From: a virus
IMG/VR virus record: IMGVR_UViG_3300031515_000001
Coordinates: 1-55,522 of that record
Direction: 5' to 3' (one strand)
Length of the DNA: 55,522 nucleotides
In this document: positions 32,576 to 40,054 of the stretch, one piece after another
How positions within the stretch are numbered: the first letter of the stretch is position 1
Layout: each line of letters opens with the position of its first letter
Translations under genes and position numbers: made by a program
The notes under the pieces: model-generated
Told to the model about the DNA's origin: nothing
What the model saw: the letters and a program-made list of their open reading frames with translations, nothing else
The model's database searches: none

Positions 32576-33450
32576 TATAAAACCTCCTTTTTAATTGATT
32601 TTAATGCTTTTTTAATTTTTCCTTTCTCTACTATCTCGGCTGGGTCTTTGCAACCACAATAATCAGACACATAATACAACGGTAGAAAATTTAATAATTG
32701 TTTTTTAGCTTTCTGCCTTATTCTTTTACCTGCTTCATCATTATCAAAGAATAACACCACCTTTCTATTTAATTTTCTAATAGCAGATAACTGAGCGGTT
32801 GTGGGCTCCCCAAAAGAAGCCCACACAGTCACGTATCTGCTGAGTAGTATTGCATCTCTCTCCCCCTCTACAAGAAAGATAGCATCAGTTTTTTTAAACT
32901 GCTCCCCATACCAAATGCCTGCCCTTTTGAAATTTGTATTAGAACCAAGAAAGTAGAAAACTTTAGGCAACCTTCTTACCTTTATTGCTATTATCTTATC
33001 ATTATGATATACAGGGAAGAACAAACACGAATTGCTCGCATCATATCTAATATTCCATTTAATTATATCCTGAGGAGTAAGATGTAGAATAGATGGAGCA
33101 TATGGATAAACCTCAATAACTTCAGCTGGAATTTCAGTTAATCTAATTTCAGGTGTAGTTTCTTTATAACCACCAATGTGCTCTTTTATAAACTTTTCCA
33201 TAGGTAATGGATTATTATGCCAATACCGAGCTATCTCTTTAGGTAAAGTAAGAATAGAACCATGTTTTCCGCAGGCAAAGCAGTTGTAACCTCCTGAAGT
33301 AGAGATACCGAACGAATACCTACTGTCATCTCCTCCAGTATGAGTCCAAGTCGCAAATGGGCAGGAACACATCACCCAGCCATCTCCTACTTCTTTTGAA
33401 GGTCTCTTTAAAAATAGACTTATTAGCTCTTTAATTTTACTCGTTTGCAT
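32575..33450 (-). CDS. DNA primase (zinc + TOPRIM), 291 aa
   Basis: The N-terminal zinc module has Cys28/Cys30, His37 and CFAC (57-60). The TOPRIM domain has LVEGERDA (Glu195) and FFDNDEAGK (Asp236, Asp238). It makes primers for lagging-strand synthesis. It is shorter than DnaG and lacks a helicase-fused domain; the partner helicase is encoded separately upstream (33.65-34.86 kb). Confidence 0.88.
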   Translation of the reverse strand: MQTSKIKELISLFLKRPSKEVGDGWVMCSCPFATWTHTGGDDSRYSFGISTSGGYNCFACGKHGSILTLPKEIARYWHNNPLPMEKFIKEHIGGYKETTPEIRLTEIPAEVIEVYPYAPSILHLTPQDIIKWNIRYDASNSCLFFPVYHNDKIIAIKVRRLPKVFYFLGSNTNFKRAGIWYGEQFKKTDAIFLVEGERDAILLSRYVTVWASFGEPTTAQLSAIRKLNRKVVLFFDNDEAGKRIRQKAKKQLLNFLPLYYVSDYCGCKDPAEIVEKGKIKKALKSIKKEVL

Positions 33451-33659
33451 TGATTATCGTACTTTATACCTTTTGTTCTAAAATACTTTTCTACAATCTC
33501 ATCATTTGAATTCAGCATTTTAAAAACTGCCAACTCTATATCCATAGGAGAGAGCTTCATCAAATCTTCTTCCTCTACAACATAGGATAAAATTCTTACA
33601 CACTTGGAAAGTCTGTTCCTTGCCTCAGGATATTTATTATATCTTTCAAACTTAATCAT
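33423..33659 (-). CDS. Small protein between helicase and primase, 78 aa
   Basis: The start ATG at 33657-33659 lies 6 nt after GGAGG and overlaps the helicase stop; an upstream start is not supported. A helical, charged protein (MIKFERYNKYPEARNRLSKCVRIL...). It overlaps the primase gene by 28 nt. It could be a helicase or primase accessory; not recognised. Confidence 0.6.
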   Translation of the reverse strand: MIKFERYNKYPEARNRLSKCVRILSYVVEEEDLMKLSPMDIELAVFKMLNSNDEIVEKYFRTKGIKYDNQCKRVKLKS

Positions 33660-34863
33660 AAGGTTCCTCCAACAAATCTTCAAATTCTTCCATTAATCCT
33701 TCTTTCTCTTCAGAGCCAGATGTCATCTCTATTTGGTCAAAATTCATATTTATCCAATCCCAATGAACAGGAATTCTAACGTCCGATATTCCTTCCCTAT
33801 TTGCAATCAAATGCATAACTCTTGATACACCAGTACTGTCTGGAGTAACTGCTACAACTACAGAAGCTATCTGCCCTATTGCATCTGATAAAGCAATATG
33901 CTGTAAATCAGGTTCTTTTGCAGAGGAAGCACTTCTGTTTAACTGGTAAGAGCAAACTATTGATGTGCTTGTTCTCATTGCTATTTGTTTTAACTCCTCA
34001 ACAATAGCCTTCGCCTTTTCCCATTCTGAATTAAACTTCTGCCCATATTTAAGCAAATAAGCGCCATCAACAAAAACAACAGCAGGCTCATAAACTTTGA
34101 TTAAAGAGTATAGTTCTAACAAGTTTTTAAGCCCTGCACCATTTACATAATATAGATTCAATTTCAATTTCTCCAGCTTCTTTTCTACAAAAGAGCTTAT
34201 GATTCTTTTCTGGTCAGTAAATACATTACTCTTAAATCGCAATCCCAGCAGTCTCATAAGTATCTGCCGCTCCCCCATTTCAAGAGATACAAACATACAT
34301 GGAACTGTATCTAATAACTTATTCATTGAATTGAGCATGTACATTGTCTTTCCCATCTTTGTTCTGGCAACATATACAAATATATCAGTAGGTAAATACC
34401 CACCCGTTAGATTGTCAATGATAGGATATCCTGTTGGATATCCCATTGTTCCGACGAGTTTCTTCTTTCTTACTTCTTGTATGATAGATTTAACTCTGCC
34501 TACTATTTCATCAGGCTTAATGATATGCTCTTTATTTCCTTCAGATAGTAATTTAGTCAATCGCTTATATAATTTAATCAAATCCTGAGATGGATTATCA
34601 AAGGGCATCTCCTTGAATTCAAGTATCACATTCTGTATAGTTCTTTCGTATATGACTTCAAGCCACCATTCTATAGGATAATCTTGATATCCCTCAGGAG
34701 CTGTTCTTGGAGGAGGCAAACTTTTATATTTCTTAAGGAACTTCCGTATCCTATTATATTCATAATACTCCTCCTCAGTAAGTTGGTCCTCAGGAATCCT
34801 ACTTAGGGCTTCAATATCCTTATCAATAAGTATTTTATGTAATAAACATAATCCAGCCAGCAT
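33652..34863 (-). CDS. Replicative DnaB-like helicase, 403 aa
   Basis: A helical N-terminal domain (1-130) is followed by a RecA-fold motor: ARTKMGKT at 166-173, MFVSLEMGERQILMRLLG, VVFVDGAYLL and CSYQLNRSAS. This is the DnaB/T4 gp41-type hexameric helicase. It is coupled at both ends to neighbours (ATG overlaps the 230-aa gene stop). Confidence 0.85.
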   Translation of the reverse strand: MLAGLCLLHKILIDKDIEALSRIPEDQLTEEEYYEYNRIRKFLKKYKSLPPPRTAPEGYQDYPIEWWLEVIYERTIQNVILEFKEMPFDNPSQDLIKLYKRLTKLLSEGNKEHIIKPDEIVGRVKSIIQEVRKKKLVGTMGYPTGYPIIDNLTGGYLPTDIFVYVARTKMGKTMYMLNSMNKLLDTVPCMFVSLEMGERQILMRLLGLRFKSNVFTDQKRIISSFVEKKLEKLKLNLYYVNGAGLKNLLELYSLIKVYEPAVVFVDGAYLLKYGQKFNSEWEKAKAIVEELKQIAMRTSTSIVCSYQLNRSASSAKEPDLQHIALSDAIGQIASVVVAVTPDSTGVSRVMHLIANREGISDVRIPVHWDWINMNFDQIEMTSGSEEKEGLMEEFEDLLEEPYD

Positions 34864-35555
34864 TAGACTTTTATCCTTTTCTTACATACTTGAGGTATTT
34901 CTTTGCTTTTTTTCAGCACTTCTGAACGAAGAGCCTCAATTATGTCATTATCAGTTGCATGATTCATAATAAAATCTGAACATATATAAGTCAAAGCTAC
35001 ATTCAAATTATCTGAAAGAGCCAATTCCTGAGCAATATGCATAGCTTCTTTAACTATTTCTGCTTGCTCATCAAGTAATTTGAATTTCAGAGTAAGTACT
35101 TTCTCAATCTCTTCTCCCTTAGCATATTTTACTTTTTCCTTTCTTACAAAATCTTGCAGCTCTTCCCTACTTAACTGCTTAGCTTTACTAAGCGTAGTCT
35201 GTAGGGATTCAATAGGAAAGTTCTCAGTCAGCAAAAGAGAGGCTACTTCTTTAAATTTTGTCCAACCAATACCAATTAATTCCTCCTTAGAAATTGCATA
35301 AGTCTCAATCGCCTGCCCCATCTTTACTCTATACATGAACATTTCATAAGATAGTCCTGACGGAGCAAGTTCTGCTTTTACATAATCTTTACAGGATTCA
35401 TATCCTTTGACTTTCCATTCTTGAGATGAGTATATCTCGTATGCTATTGTGGCGATTTCATACCAAGTCTCAGACTCTCTTCTTAATAAAGCTCTTAGTT
35501 TTTCAGTATTGTCTGGTTGTGGCGCCTGTGTCTTAGTAATTTGTTTTTGTTTCAT
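34863..35555 (-). CDS. Helical DNA-binding/helicase-loader-type protein, 230 aa
   Basis: An all-helical protein (SETWYEIATIAYEIYSSQEWKVKGYESCKDYVKAELAPSGLSYEMFMYRVKMGQAI). The repeated HTH-like helices resemble phage replication proteins encoded before DnaB-like helicases. A loader or ori-binding role is inferred from its position just upstream of the helicase gene; no family named. AGGAGG precedes the ATG. Confidence 0.55.
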   Translation of the reverse strand: MKQKQITKTQAPQPDNTEKLRALLRRESETWYEIATIAYEIYSSQEWKVKGYESCKDYVKAELAPSGLSYEMFMYRVKMGQAIETYAISKEELIGIGWTKFKEVASLLLTENFPIESLQTTLSKAKQLSREELQDFVRKEKVKYAKGEEIEKVLTLKFKLLDEQAEIVKEAMHIAQELALSDNLNVALTYICSDFIMNHATDNDIIEALRSEVLKKSKEIPQVCKKRIKV

Positions 35556-35728
35556 TTTTGCCTCCTATATACTTGATTGTCTCTTACTGTTTTTAATCTT
35601 CTGTTTGTTACTTCTGCCTTTAAAATTTTCGTCATCTTGTCTAAATCCTTAATACATTCCATATTTGTATAACCTTCTGCATCTAAGATAAGTTCCAAAG
35701 TTTTCTTATTTAATTTTAAAAATATCAT
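35552..35728 (-). CDS. Small helical protein, 58 aa
   Basis: Read directly: ATG at 35726-35728 after AGAGGGG, to TGA overlapping the next ATG (ATGA). Sequence MIFLKLNKKTLELILDAEGYTNMECIKDLDKM... is helical and charged. Coupling to the 230-aa gene and a good ribosome binding site support it. Function unknown. Confidence 0.7.
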   Translation of the reverse strand: MIFLKLNKKTLELILDAEGYTNMECIKDLDKMTKILKAEVTNRRLKTVRDNQVYRRQK

Positions 35729-35739
35729 GATGCCCCTCT

Positions 35740-35759
35740 GAATTAAATCGATTTAATTG
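35740..35759. repeat. Genome-wide palindrome, copy 10 (inside a coding end)
   Basis: The core is intact, with G...G flanks. It encodes the last codons (Ile-Lys-Ser-Ile-stop) of the 107-aa gene and directly precedes the AGAGGGG of the 58-aa gene. This is the only copy that overlaps several sense codons. Confidence 0.95.
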
Positions 35760-36066
35760 CATACATAACATAAGAATCATTTTCAATCATATGAACATTG
35801 AGTCCTTTCTTCCTCAATAGGTAGTAGTAGTATTTTTTCATAAGAAGCTCGGCGTTCTTGTGAGCTGTACTATCATATACAAGTTTGCCCTTTACTACTC
35901 CAATATCTGGAGAAGTTTTCGGTTTCAACACTACTTCTCCTATAAAGTTCTTTGTAGAAAAACCATAGATTGGAGCATTTTCTTCTACTTTCCAATTTAA
36001 CTCATGTGCCACCTCCTTTAATAAAGATATATCTATTGGAATTTTAATAGTTCTAAGCTCACTCAT
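35743..36066 (-). CDS. Small alpha/beta operon protein, 107 aa
   Basis: Sequence with IPIDISLLKEVAHELNWKVEE and a VVLKPKTSPDIGVVKGKLVYDSTAHKNAELLMKKYYYYLLRKKG region; the fold looks like DUF1257-type small proteins, but I am not certain. The stop codon lies inside the palindrome. It overlaps the upstream gene by 4 nt (ATGA). Function unknown. Confidence 0.6.
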   Translation of the reverse strand: MSELRTIKIPIDISLLKEVAHELNWKVEENAPIYGFSTKNFIGEVVLKPKTSPDIGVVKGKLVYDSTAHKNAELLMKKYYYYLLRKKGLNVHMIENDSYVMYAIKSI

Positions 36067-36479
36067 CTTGTCCTCCTAATTATATCCCTAATCTTTGTAA
36101 CATTCTGAATAACTTCAACTGGAAGGTCTCCTTTCAATACTTCAGCATTCCCTTCAAAAAAACCTACCTCATGAATTCCAGTAATTCGTATTTTATTAGC
36201 TTTACTACTAAGTCTGATGTACATTTCCTTATATTCAGTAGGCTTACCAAATGTAGAAAATCTTGATATAATCTTCAACACCGTACCTTCCTTCATTTTC
36301 CCATCAAGAATGAAGAATCTCTGTCTTTTATCTTCTTTTTTGGAGGAAGCCCTATCATAGATAGGGCATTTAAACAGAGATTCCTCCATTCCATCATTTC
36401 TCACATGGAAGATGTAGAAAGAAGTCAGCCCAAAGCGCTCTATAGATTTTTCCCCCGCCATCATCTTAACGGCTATCAT
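36063..36479 (-). CDS. Beta-rich operon protein, 138 aa
   Basis: A mostly beta protein (FGLTSFYIFHVRNDGMEESLFKCPIYDRASSKKEDKRQRFFILDG...) with no known motif. It overlaps the preceding gene by 14 nt and the next by 4 nt, so it is a coupled member of the replication operon. Function unknown. Confidence 0.6.
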   Translation of the reverse strand: MIAVKMMAGEKSIERFGLTSFYIFHVRNDGMEESLFKCPIYDRASSKKEDKRQRFFILDGKMKEGTVLKIISRFSTFGKPTEYKEMYIRLSSKANKIRITGIHEVGFFEGNAEVLKGDLPVEVIQNVTKIRDIIRRTR

Positions 36480-36861
36480 TCTTCTTCTCCTTTACGGAAA
36501 ACCTTTTTATCGTCTTAGTAGCTTTGGTTACTTCTTCAATATCCTTTGGAGCAACATATTCTCTGAGCTTCTCTATTGAAACAGACACAACCTCAAGGAA
36601 TTTCTGTGGTCCGAGCTTTTTAAGAAGAGACGCTTTATCCACCTCAGATATTAATGTATTCTGCGTTATATTAAGCGTGTATTTTGTTCCATCATACTGT
36701 CCTTCCCCTAAATTATCCAGCTTTTTTCTTATCTTCTCTTCCTCTGCTTCAAGCTTTTTAATCTCATCCCTAATAGAACCGAGAGCATCAATAAGAAAAG
36801 AAAAAGGAAGTTTAGTAGCTTGTTCCACTAGTTTTTCTCTCCTTAATACCTTTGTTTTCAT
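36466..36861 (-). CDS. Coiled-coil replication-operon protein, 131 aa
   Basis: Residues about 20-52 form a coiled coil (IRDEIKKLEAEEEKIRKKL), followed by a beta hairpin (YDGTKYTLNITQNTLISEVD) and a helical basic end. Similar small coiled-coil proteins occur in phage recombination modules, but no family is assigned. Ends overlap the neighbouring gene. Confidence 0.6.
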   Translation of the reverse strand: MKTKVLRREKLVEQATKLPFSFLIDALGSIRDEIKKLEAEEEKIRKKLDNLGEGQYDGTKYTLNITQNTLISEVDKASLLKKLGPQKFLEVVSVSIEKLREYVAPKDIEEVTKATKTIKRFSVKEKKNDSR

Positions 36862-36872
36862 CTTATTCCTCC

Positions 36873-37154
36873 TTATTGTAATACTCCATCCTCAGCCTCT
36901 ATCTTCTCCATATAGGCTAAAAGGATGGGCGTAATAGCCATTGATGATATTATAGCTGTGCATTCATTAAATAGGCGGCACTTATCACAATCATAAGAAA
37001 TTCTGTCGGCGGTTGCCGACAAACAACCAAGTATTGGAATAATATTTAGTGCAATATCTTTTAGATTGTACTTAAGTTCAAGGTCTTGCTGTAGGAAGTC
37101 TATGGCAACTCTGTCATCCCTCTTAGGCATAATAAAATTTAATTTTGTTTTCAT
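36873..37154 (-). CDS. Small Cys-containing protein, first gene after a consensus promoter, 93 aa
   Basis: Residues include a CDKCRLF...C cluster flanked by hydrophobic helices. AAGGAGGG lies before the ATG, and a perfect promoter (37175-37204) lies immediately upstream. It heads the leftward replication operon. Function unknown. Confidence 0.65.
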   Translation of the reverse strand: MKTKLNFIMPKRDDRVAIDFLQQDLELKYNLKDIALNIIPILGCLSATADRISYDCDKCRLFNECTAIISSMAITPILLAYMEKIEAEDGVLQ

Positions 37155-37174
37155 TTTACCCTCCTTATAATTTT

Positions 37175-37204
37175 ATTATAGCAAATTAGGGAAGTCTTTG
37201 TCAA
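37175..37204 (-). promoter_or_regulatory. Consensus sigma70-type promoter for the replication operon
   Basis: On the minus strand, TTGACA (37199-37204), 18 nt, TATAAT (37175-37180). The -35 box overlaps the end of the AAA gene. An inverted repeat GGGAAGT/ACTTCCC (37190-37211) spans the -35 box and could be an operator or the end-hairpin of the upstream gene. Confidence 0.85.
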
Positions 37205-38772
37205 CTTCCCTTGATAATTGCCCTCTTTTGTTGAGGTATAACATCTTGCTTATTAGCCCTTCTAACTCTGAATTTATTAGCCCACTCCTCCAGAGCTTTG
37301 ATTTTAGGAGCTTCTAATTTAGACAATGGAGTAGTCTTATTTATTACCTTAATTAATTCAGAATTATCTAAATCCTTCTGGGAATAAAAGCAATTACAGA
37401 GAGCCTCTTGAATAACAGCTTCTATTTCTGAGCCTGTAAAACCTTCAGTGAGACTTACAAAATCATCAACTTTATATTTGTCTGGATTTCTTCCAGTCTT
37501 CCGTAAATGTATTTTCCATATAGAACTACGCTCGGCTGCATTAGGCAATCCTACATACCAGATTTCATCAAATCTTCCTTTTCTAAGCATTTCAGGAGGA
37601 AGTTTAGTAATGTCATTAGAAGTACAGACAAAGAAAGAAGGAGCCTTCTTTTCCTGCATAAAATACAAGAAAGAGCCTATAAGCCTTGCTGTAACTCCAC
37701 TGTCAGAAGAAGAAGAGGATTCTAATCCTGCAAAAGCCTTCTCTATTTCATCTATAAGAATAACTGCGGGGCTAACTGCTTCTATTAGCTTAAATAGCTC
37801 TCTTGTATTTTTCTCAGTTTCTCCAACAAGGGAAGAAAATAACCTACCTACATCAAGCCTAAATAATGGAACTTCAAATAGAGTAGCTATAGCCTTAGCC
37901 GATAGAGTTTTACCAGTACCGGGCACTCCTGTTATAAGACATCCCTTTGGTACCTTTAATCCAAATTTTATAGCCTTTGACAGATTCTTATAAACAAATG
38001 CTACTCTTGTAAACCATTCTTTCAGATGCTCAAGCCCTCCAACTTCATTAATTGTCTCAGTATCTCTTATCCATTCTAACAGCCCTGATTTACGCACCAT
38101 TTTAGCTTTTTCTTGTTTCAATATTTCTAAATCAATTCCACTTTCCTCATTGACTAATGCTATAGATAAGGAACCTTGAATTTCGGCAATGGTCATTCCA
38201 GAGCAAATAGAAGATATAGCATCAACTTCTTTCTTAGTGGCTTTAACATTATAGTTAGTGAGAAAAGTAATCACCTCTTCTTTTATTTCATTCTGAGTTG
38301 GAAGTTTATAATCAATAGTTACAAAGTAGTGCTGAATCTCTGGGGGGAGGTCACCTGTTCCGATGCCTATAATATGCTGATGATTTACTTTACCACTTTG
38401 ATAAATATCATAAAGCAAGTCATAGATTCTGTATTTAGCAAAATGATTCTCCCATATAAGATGTAAATTATTTATTACAAATATACCTACTATGTTATTA
38501 TCCAGAATATATTTGAGAGTCTCTTCCAGCTCCATGGTTCCAGAGATATAATTACCATTTATAGATAAACCATAACCAGAATTATAAATATAAATACTAA
38601 GCCCTCTTCCTAAAACACTGATTGTTGATATAGTGGGAGCTACACTTAAATTGAAGCTATCTACATAATTAAATAAATCAGATAGGACTCTATCATACTC
38701 ATTAGAATAAATGTAAATAAGAGGAAAGGCTCCTCTAATATAAGTATCTATTTGTTCTGAAAAGGTCTTCAT
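37201..38772 (-). CDS. Ycf46-like AAA ATPase, 523 aa
   Basis: The N-terminal domain (FSEQIDTYIRGAFPLIYIYSNEYDRV...) is followed by an AAA module: Walker A GVPGTGKT (282-289), Walker B VILIDEIE (337-344) and RKGRFDEIWYVGLP with an arginine-finger region, then GFTGSEIEAVIQEAL. The layout matches Ycf46/FtsH-type AAA proteins without the protease domain. It probably acts as a remodelling ATPase early in infection; the substrate is unknown. GGAGGG precedes the ATG. Confidence 0.8.
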   Translation of the reverse strand: MKTFSEQIDTYIRGAFPLIYIYSNEYDRVLSDLFNYVDSFNLSVAPTISTISVLGRGLSIYIYNSGYGLSINGNYISGTMELEETLKYILDNNIVGIFVINNLHLIWENHFAKYRIYDLLYDIYQSGKVNHQHIIGIGTGDLPPEIQHYFVTIDYKLPTQNEIKEEVITFLTNYNVKATKKEVDAISSICSGMTIAEIQGSLSIALVNEESGIDLEILKQEKAKMVRKSGLLEWIRDTETINEVGGLEHLKEWFTRVAFVYKNLSKAIKFGLKVPKGCLITGVPGTGKTLSAKAIATLFEVPLFRLDVGRLFSSLVGETEKNTRELFKLIEAVSPAVILIDEIEKAFAGLESSSSSDSGVTARLIGSFLYFMQEKKAPSFFVCTSNDITKLPPEMLRKGRFDEIWYVGLPNAAERSSIWKIHLRKTGRNPDKYKVDDFVSLTEGFTGSEIEAVIQEALCNCFYSQKDLDNSELIKVINKTTPLSKLEAPKIKALEEWANKFRVRRANKQDVIPQQKRAIIKGS

Positions 38773-38787
38773 TTGTTCCCTCCATAG

Positions 38788-38807
38788 AAATTAAATCGAT
38801 TTAATTA
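38788..38807. repeat. Genome-wide palindrome, copy 11
   Basis: The core is intact (A...A flanks). It lies between the stop of the small Cys-rich frame and the TGGAGGG of the AAA ATPase gene. Confidence 0.95.
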
Positions 38808-38999
38808 CTATCCACAAAAAACTACCCGACAATTAATACATTCAACATTTTTAAAAGGACACATTTCACAAATCATTTCCACTTCTAAAGTTCGCTTGTT
38901 TAATAACAGAGTTGAGCCATTTGTAAAATTTAGCATCTGGTTTCCTTCTTCCACACATCCGCTCTGCTGTTCTGCAGGTTCCGACAATAATTTTTTCAT
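38808..38999 (-). CDS. Small Cys-rich protein (start uncertain)
   Basis: The frame ends in MICEMCPFKNVECINCRVVFCG, a CxxC-x6-CxxC zinc-like pattern. The longest form (63 aa) overlaps the 181-aa gene by 134 nt, which is unlikely. A start near 38876, at that Met, would give a 22-aa zinc peptide overlapping only the upstream stop. Existence is plausible, start unresolved. Confidence 0.35.
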   Translation of the reverse strand: MKKLLSEPAEQQSGCVEEGNQMLNFTNGSTLLLNKRTLEVEMICEMCPFKNVECINCRVVFCG

Positions 39000-39411
39000 T
39001 ATATCCCTCCATTATTAATTTTTCTACTTCTATTTTATTTCTATATTTATAAATGCCAATACAGATATTAAGGATATTTTCATCTGATGGGAATTTATCC
39101 AGAACTTCCTCCAACTTATTCCTTATATTATTATATATATATTGCCTGACCTCCTTAACCAAAAACATGGAAGGATGAGGATACCCATCTATAGACGCCT
39201 TCAGGTATGGAAACTTAAGCCTGATTTCATCGAACATATCAACTCCAGCAAGCAAAACTTTCATCTTGTTTTTACCAATTTGTCTTTCTATCTTCTTGAA
39301 GAAGGGCTTAAGCTTGTACTCTACTTCATAGCCATTAGCTATTAATTTGCTTTCATATACCATCCAATTAGATGGATTTTTAATAGGTTTGGCTACTAAT
39401 TCTCTTACCAT
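38866..39411 (-). CDS. Leftmost-divergent early protein, 181 aa, probably leaderless
   Basis: A helical, basic protein (LVAKPIKNPSNWMVYESKLIANGYEV...NNIRNKLEEVLDKF...CRTAERMCGRRKPDAKFYKWLNSVIK). Its ATG begins 5 nt after the -10 box, so transcription should start at or next to the start codon (leaderless, as for lambda cI from PRM). Position at the divergent switch suggests a regulator, but no HTH is clear. Not recognised. Confidence 0.6.
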   Translation of the reverse strand: MVRELVAKPIKNPSNWMVYESKLIANGYEVEYKLKPFFKKIERQIGKNKMKVLLAGVDMFDEIRLKFPYLKASIDGYPHPSMFLVKEVRQYIYNNIRNKLEEVLDKFPSDENILNICIGIYKYRNKIEVEKLIMEGYNEKIIVGTCRTAERMCGRRKPDAKFYKWLNSVIKQANFRSGNDL

Positions 39412-39416
39412 AATAA

Positions 39417-39446
39417 ATTATATAATTTTCAAGAAGGTTTTGTCAA
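39417..39446 (-). promoter_or_regulatory. Leftward divergent consensus promoter
   Basis: On the minus strand, TTGACA (39441-39446), 18 nt, TATAAT (39417-39422). The first ATG follows at 39411, consistent with a leaderless mRNA. Confidence 0.85.
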
Positions 39447-39484
39447 CTCCCATCTTACAAACTCATAATTATACCAATGAAGAA

Positions 39485-39514
39485 TTGACAAAAAAAGGGA
39501 AGATATGCTATTAT
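39485..39514 (+). promoter_or_regulatory. Rightward divergent promoter
   Basis: TTGACA (39485-39490), 18 nt, TATTAT (39509-39514); an overlapping TATAAT begins 3 nt later. AGGAGG and the ATG at 39544 follow. Together with the leftward promoter it forms the only divergent point in the window. Confidence 0.8.
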
Positions 39515-39543
39515 AATTTAGTATCTAAAAAGGAGGAAAGAAG

Positions 39544-39870
39544 ATGATAGTACATCTAAGGTCTTACAGTTTTATACCCCATGAAGGGGTATTTGAGGTA
39601 AGAAAAGTGACTGAGGAAAGGCTGCGAGAGGCGGTTAAGAAGGGAACTCTAAAGGCTGGAATACGACATAAGGAAACATTTGCTTATGTAAAGAAGATAC
39701 TCGGGGTTGACTATATAAAAAACAATTTTGATAATATAAATCTGGCAAACAAGAATGAAATTCTGTTTGCTATAAGAAAGGAGGGAAAAAATGAATTTGT
39801 TATCTGGGAAATCAAAGGAATATCCATACGGGATAATAGGCACCATCCAATACAAGAACAAGAGGATTAA
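39544..39870 (+). CDS. DUF1874-like protein; candidate AcrIII-1 ring nuclease, 108 aa
   Basis: Pattern match to DUF1874 (SIRV1 gp29/YddF-type): a short N-terminal strand with SYSFIPHEGVFEVRKVT, then GIRHKETFAYVKKILGV (family form: IGHxxTAxLLxxLLG; catalytic His position His42), NNFDNINLANKNEILFAIRKEGK (family: NRVxVxLxxGDxLxVxQLxxR). AcrIII-1 proteins of this family degrade cyclic tetra-adenylate and block type III CRISPR. It is the first gene after the rightward promoter, fitting an immediate-early counter-defence role. Assignment is by eye; the Gly before His is replaced by Arg. Confidence 0.6.
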   Translation: MIVHLRSYSFIPHEGVFEVRKVTEERLREAVKKGTLKAGIRHKETFAYVKKILGVDYIKNNFDNINLANKNEILFAIRKEGKNEFVIWEIKGISIRDNRHHPIQEQED

Positions 39871-40054
39871 GATTATAACTAAAAGTAGAAAACATATAGT
39901 AGCTGGTAATTGGCTTGAAGCAGTTAGGAAGCACTGTACCAAAGATGAAATACCTGTTCTCCAAATTACAAACAGTATAACTGGAAAAAATTATATAGTA
40001 ATGGAAGCAGACCTATTCTGGAATGAAATTCTACCAAGAATTACGGAACCTTAG
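39791..40054 (+). CDS. Degenerate relative of the resolvase-like nuclease, 87 aa
   Basis: AAAGGAGGG lies 6 nt before the ATG, 79 nt inside the DUF1874-like gene. Residues 26-85 align with the second half of the 99-aa nuclease at 20384-20683: IITKS with IECKS, WLEAVRK with WFMQAIR, IPV with IPA, NYIVMEADLFWNEILPRI with DYVIIRMKDFEDLLGRI. The catalytic Glu of ExK is Ile29 here, so it is probably inactive and may bind DNA or the active enzyme. Confidence 0.65.
   Translation: MNLLSGKSKEYPYGIIGTIQYKNKRIKIITKSRKHIVAGNWLEAVRKHCTKDEIPVLQITNSITGKNYIVMEADLFWNEILPRITEP

Noticed and set aside
37448-37993. Long rightward frame opposite the AAA ATPase gene
   Set aside because: Antisense shadow of a well-supported gene; no ribosome site and no protein-like motif.
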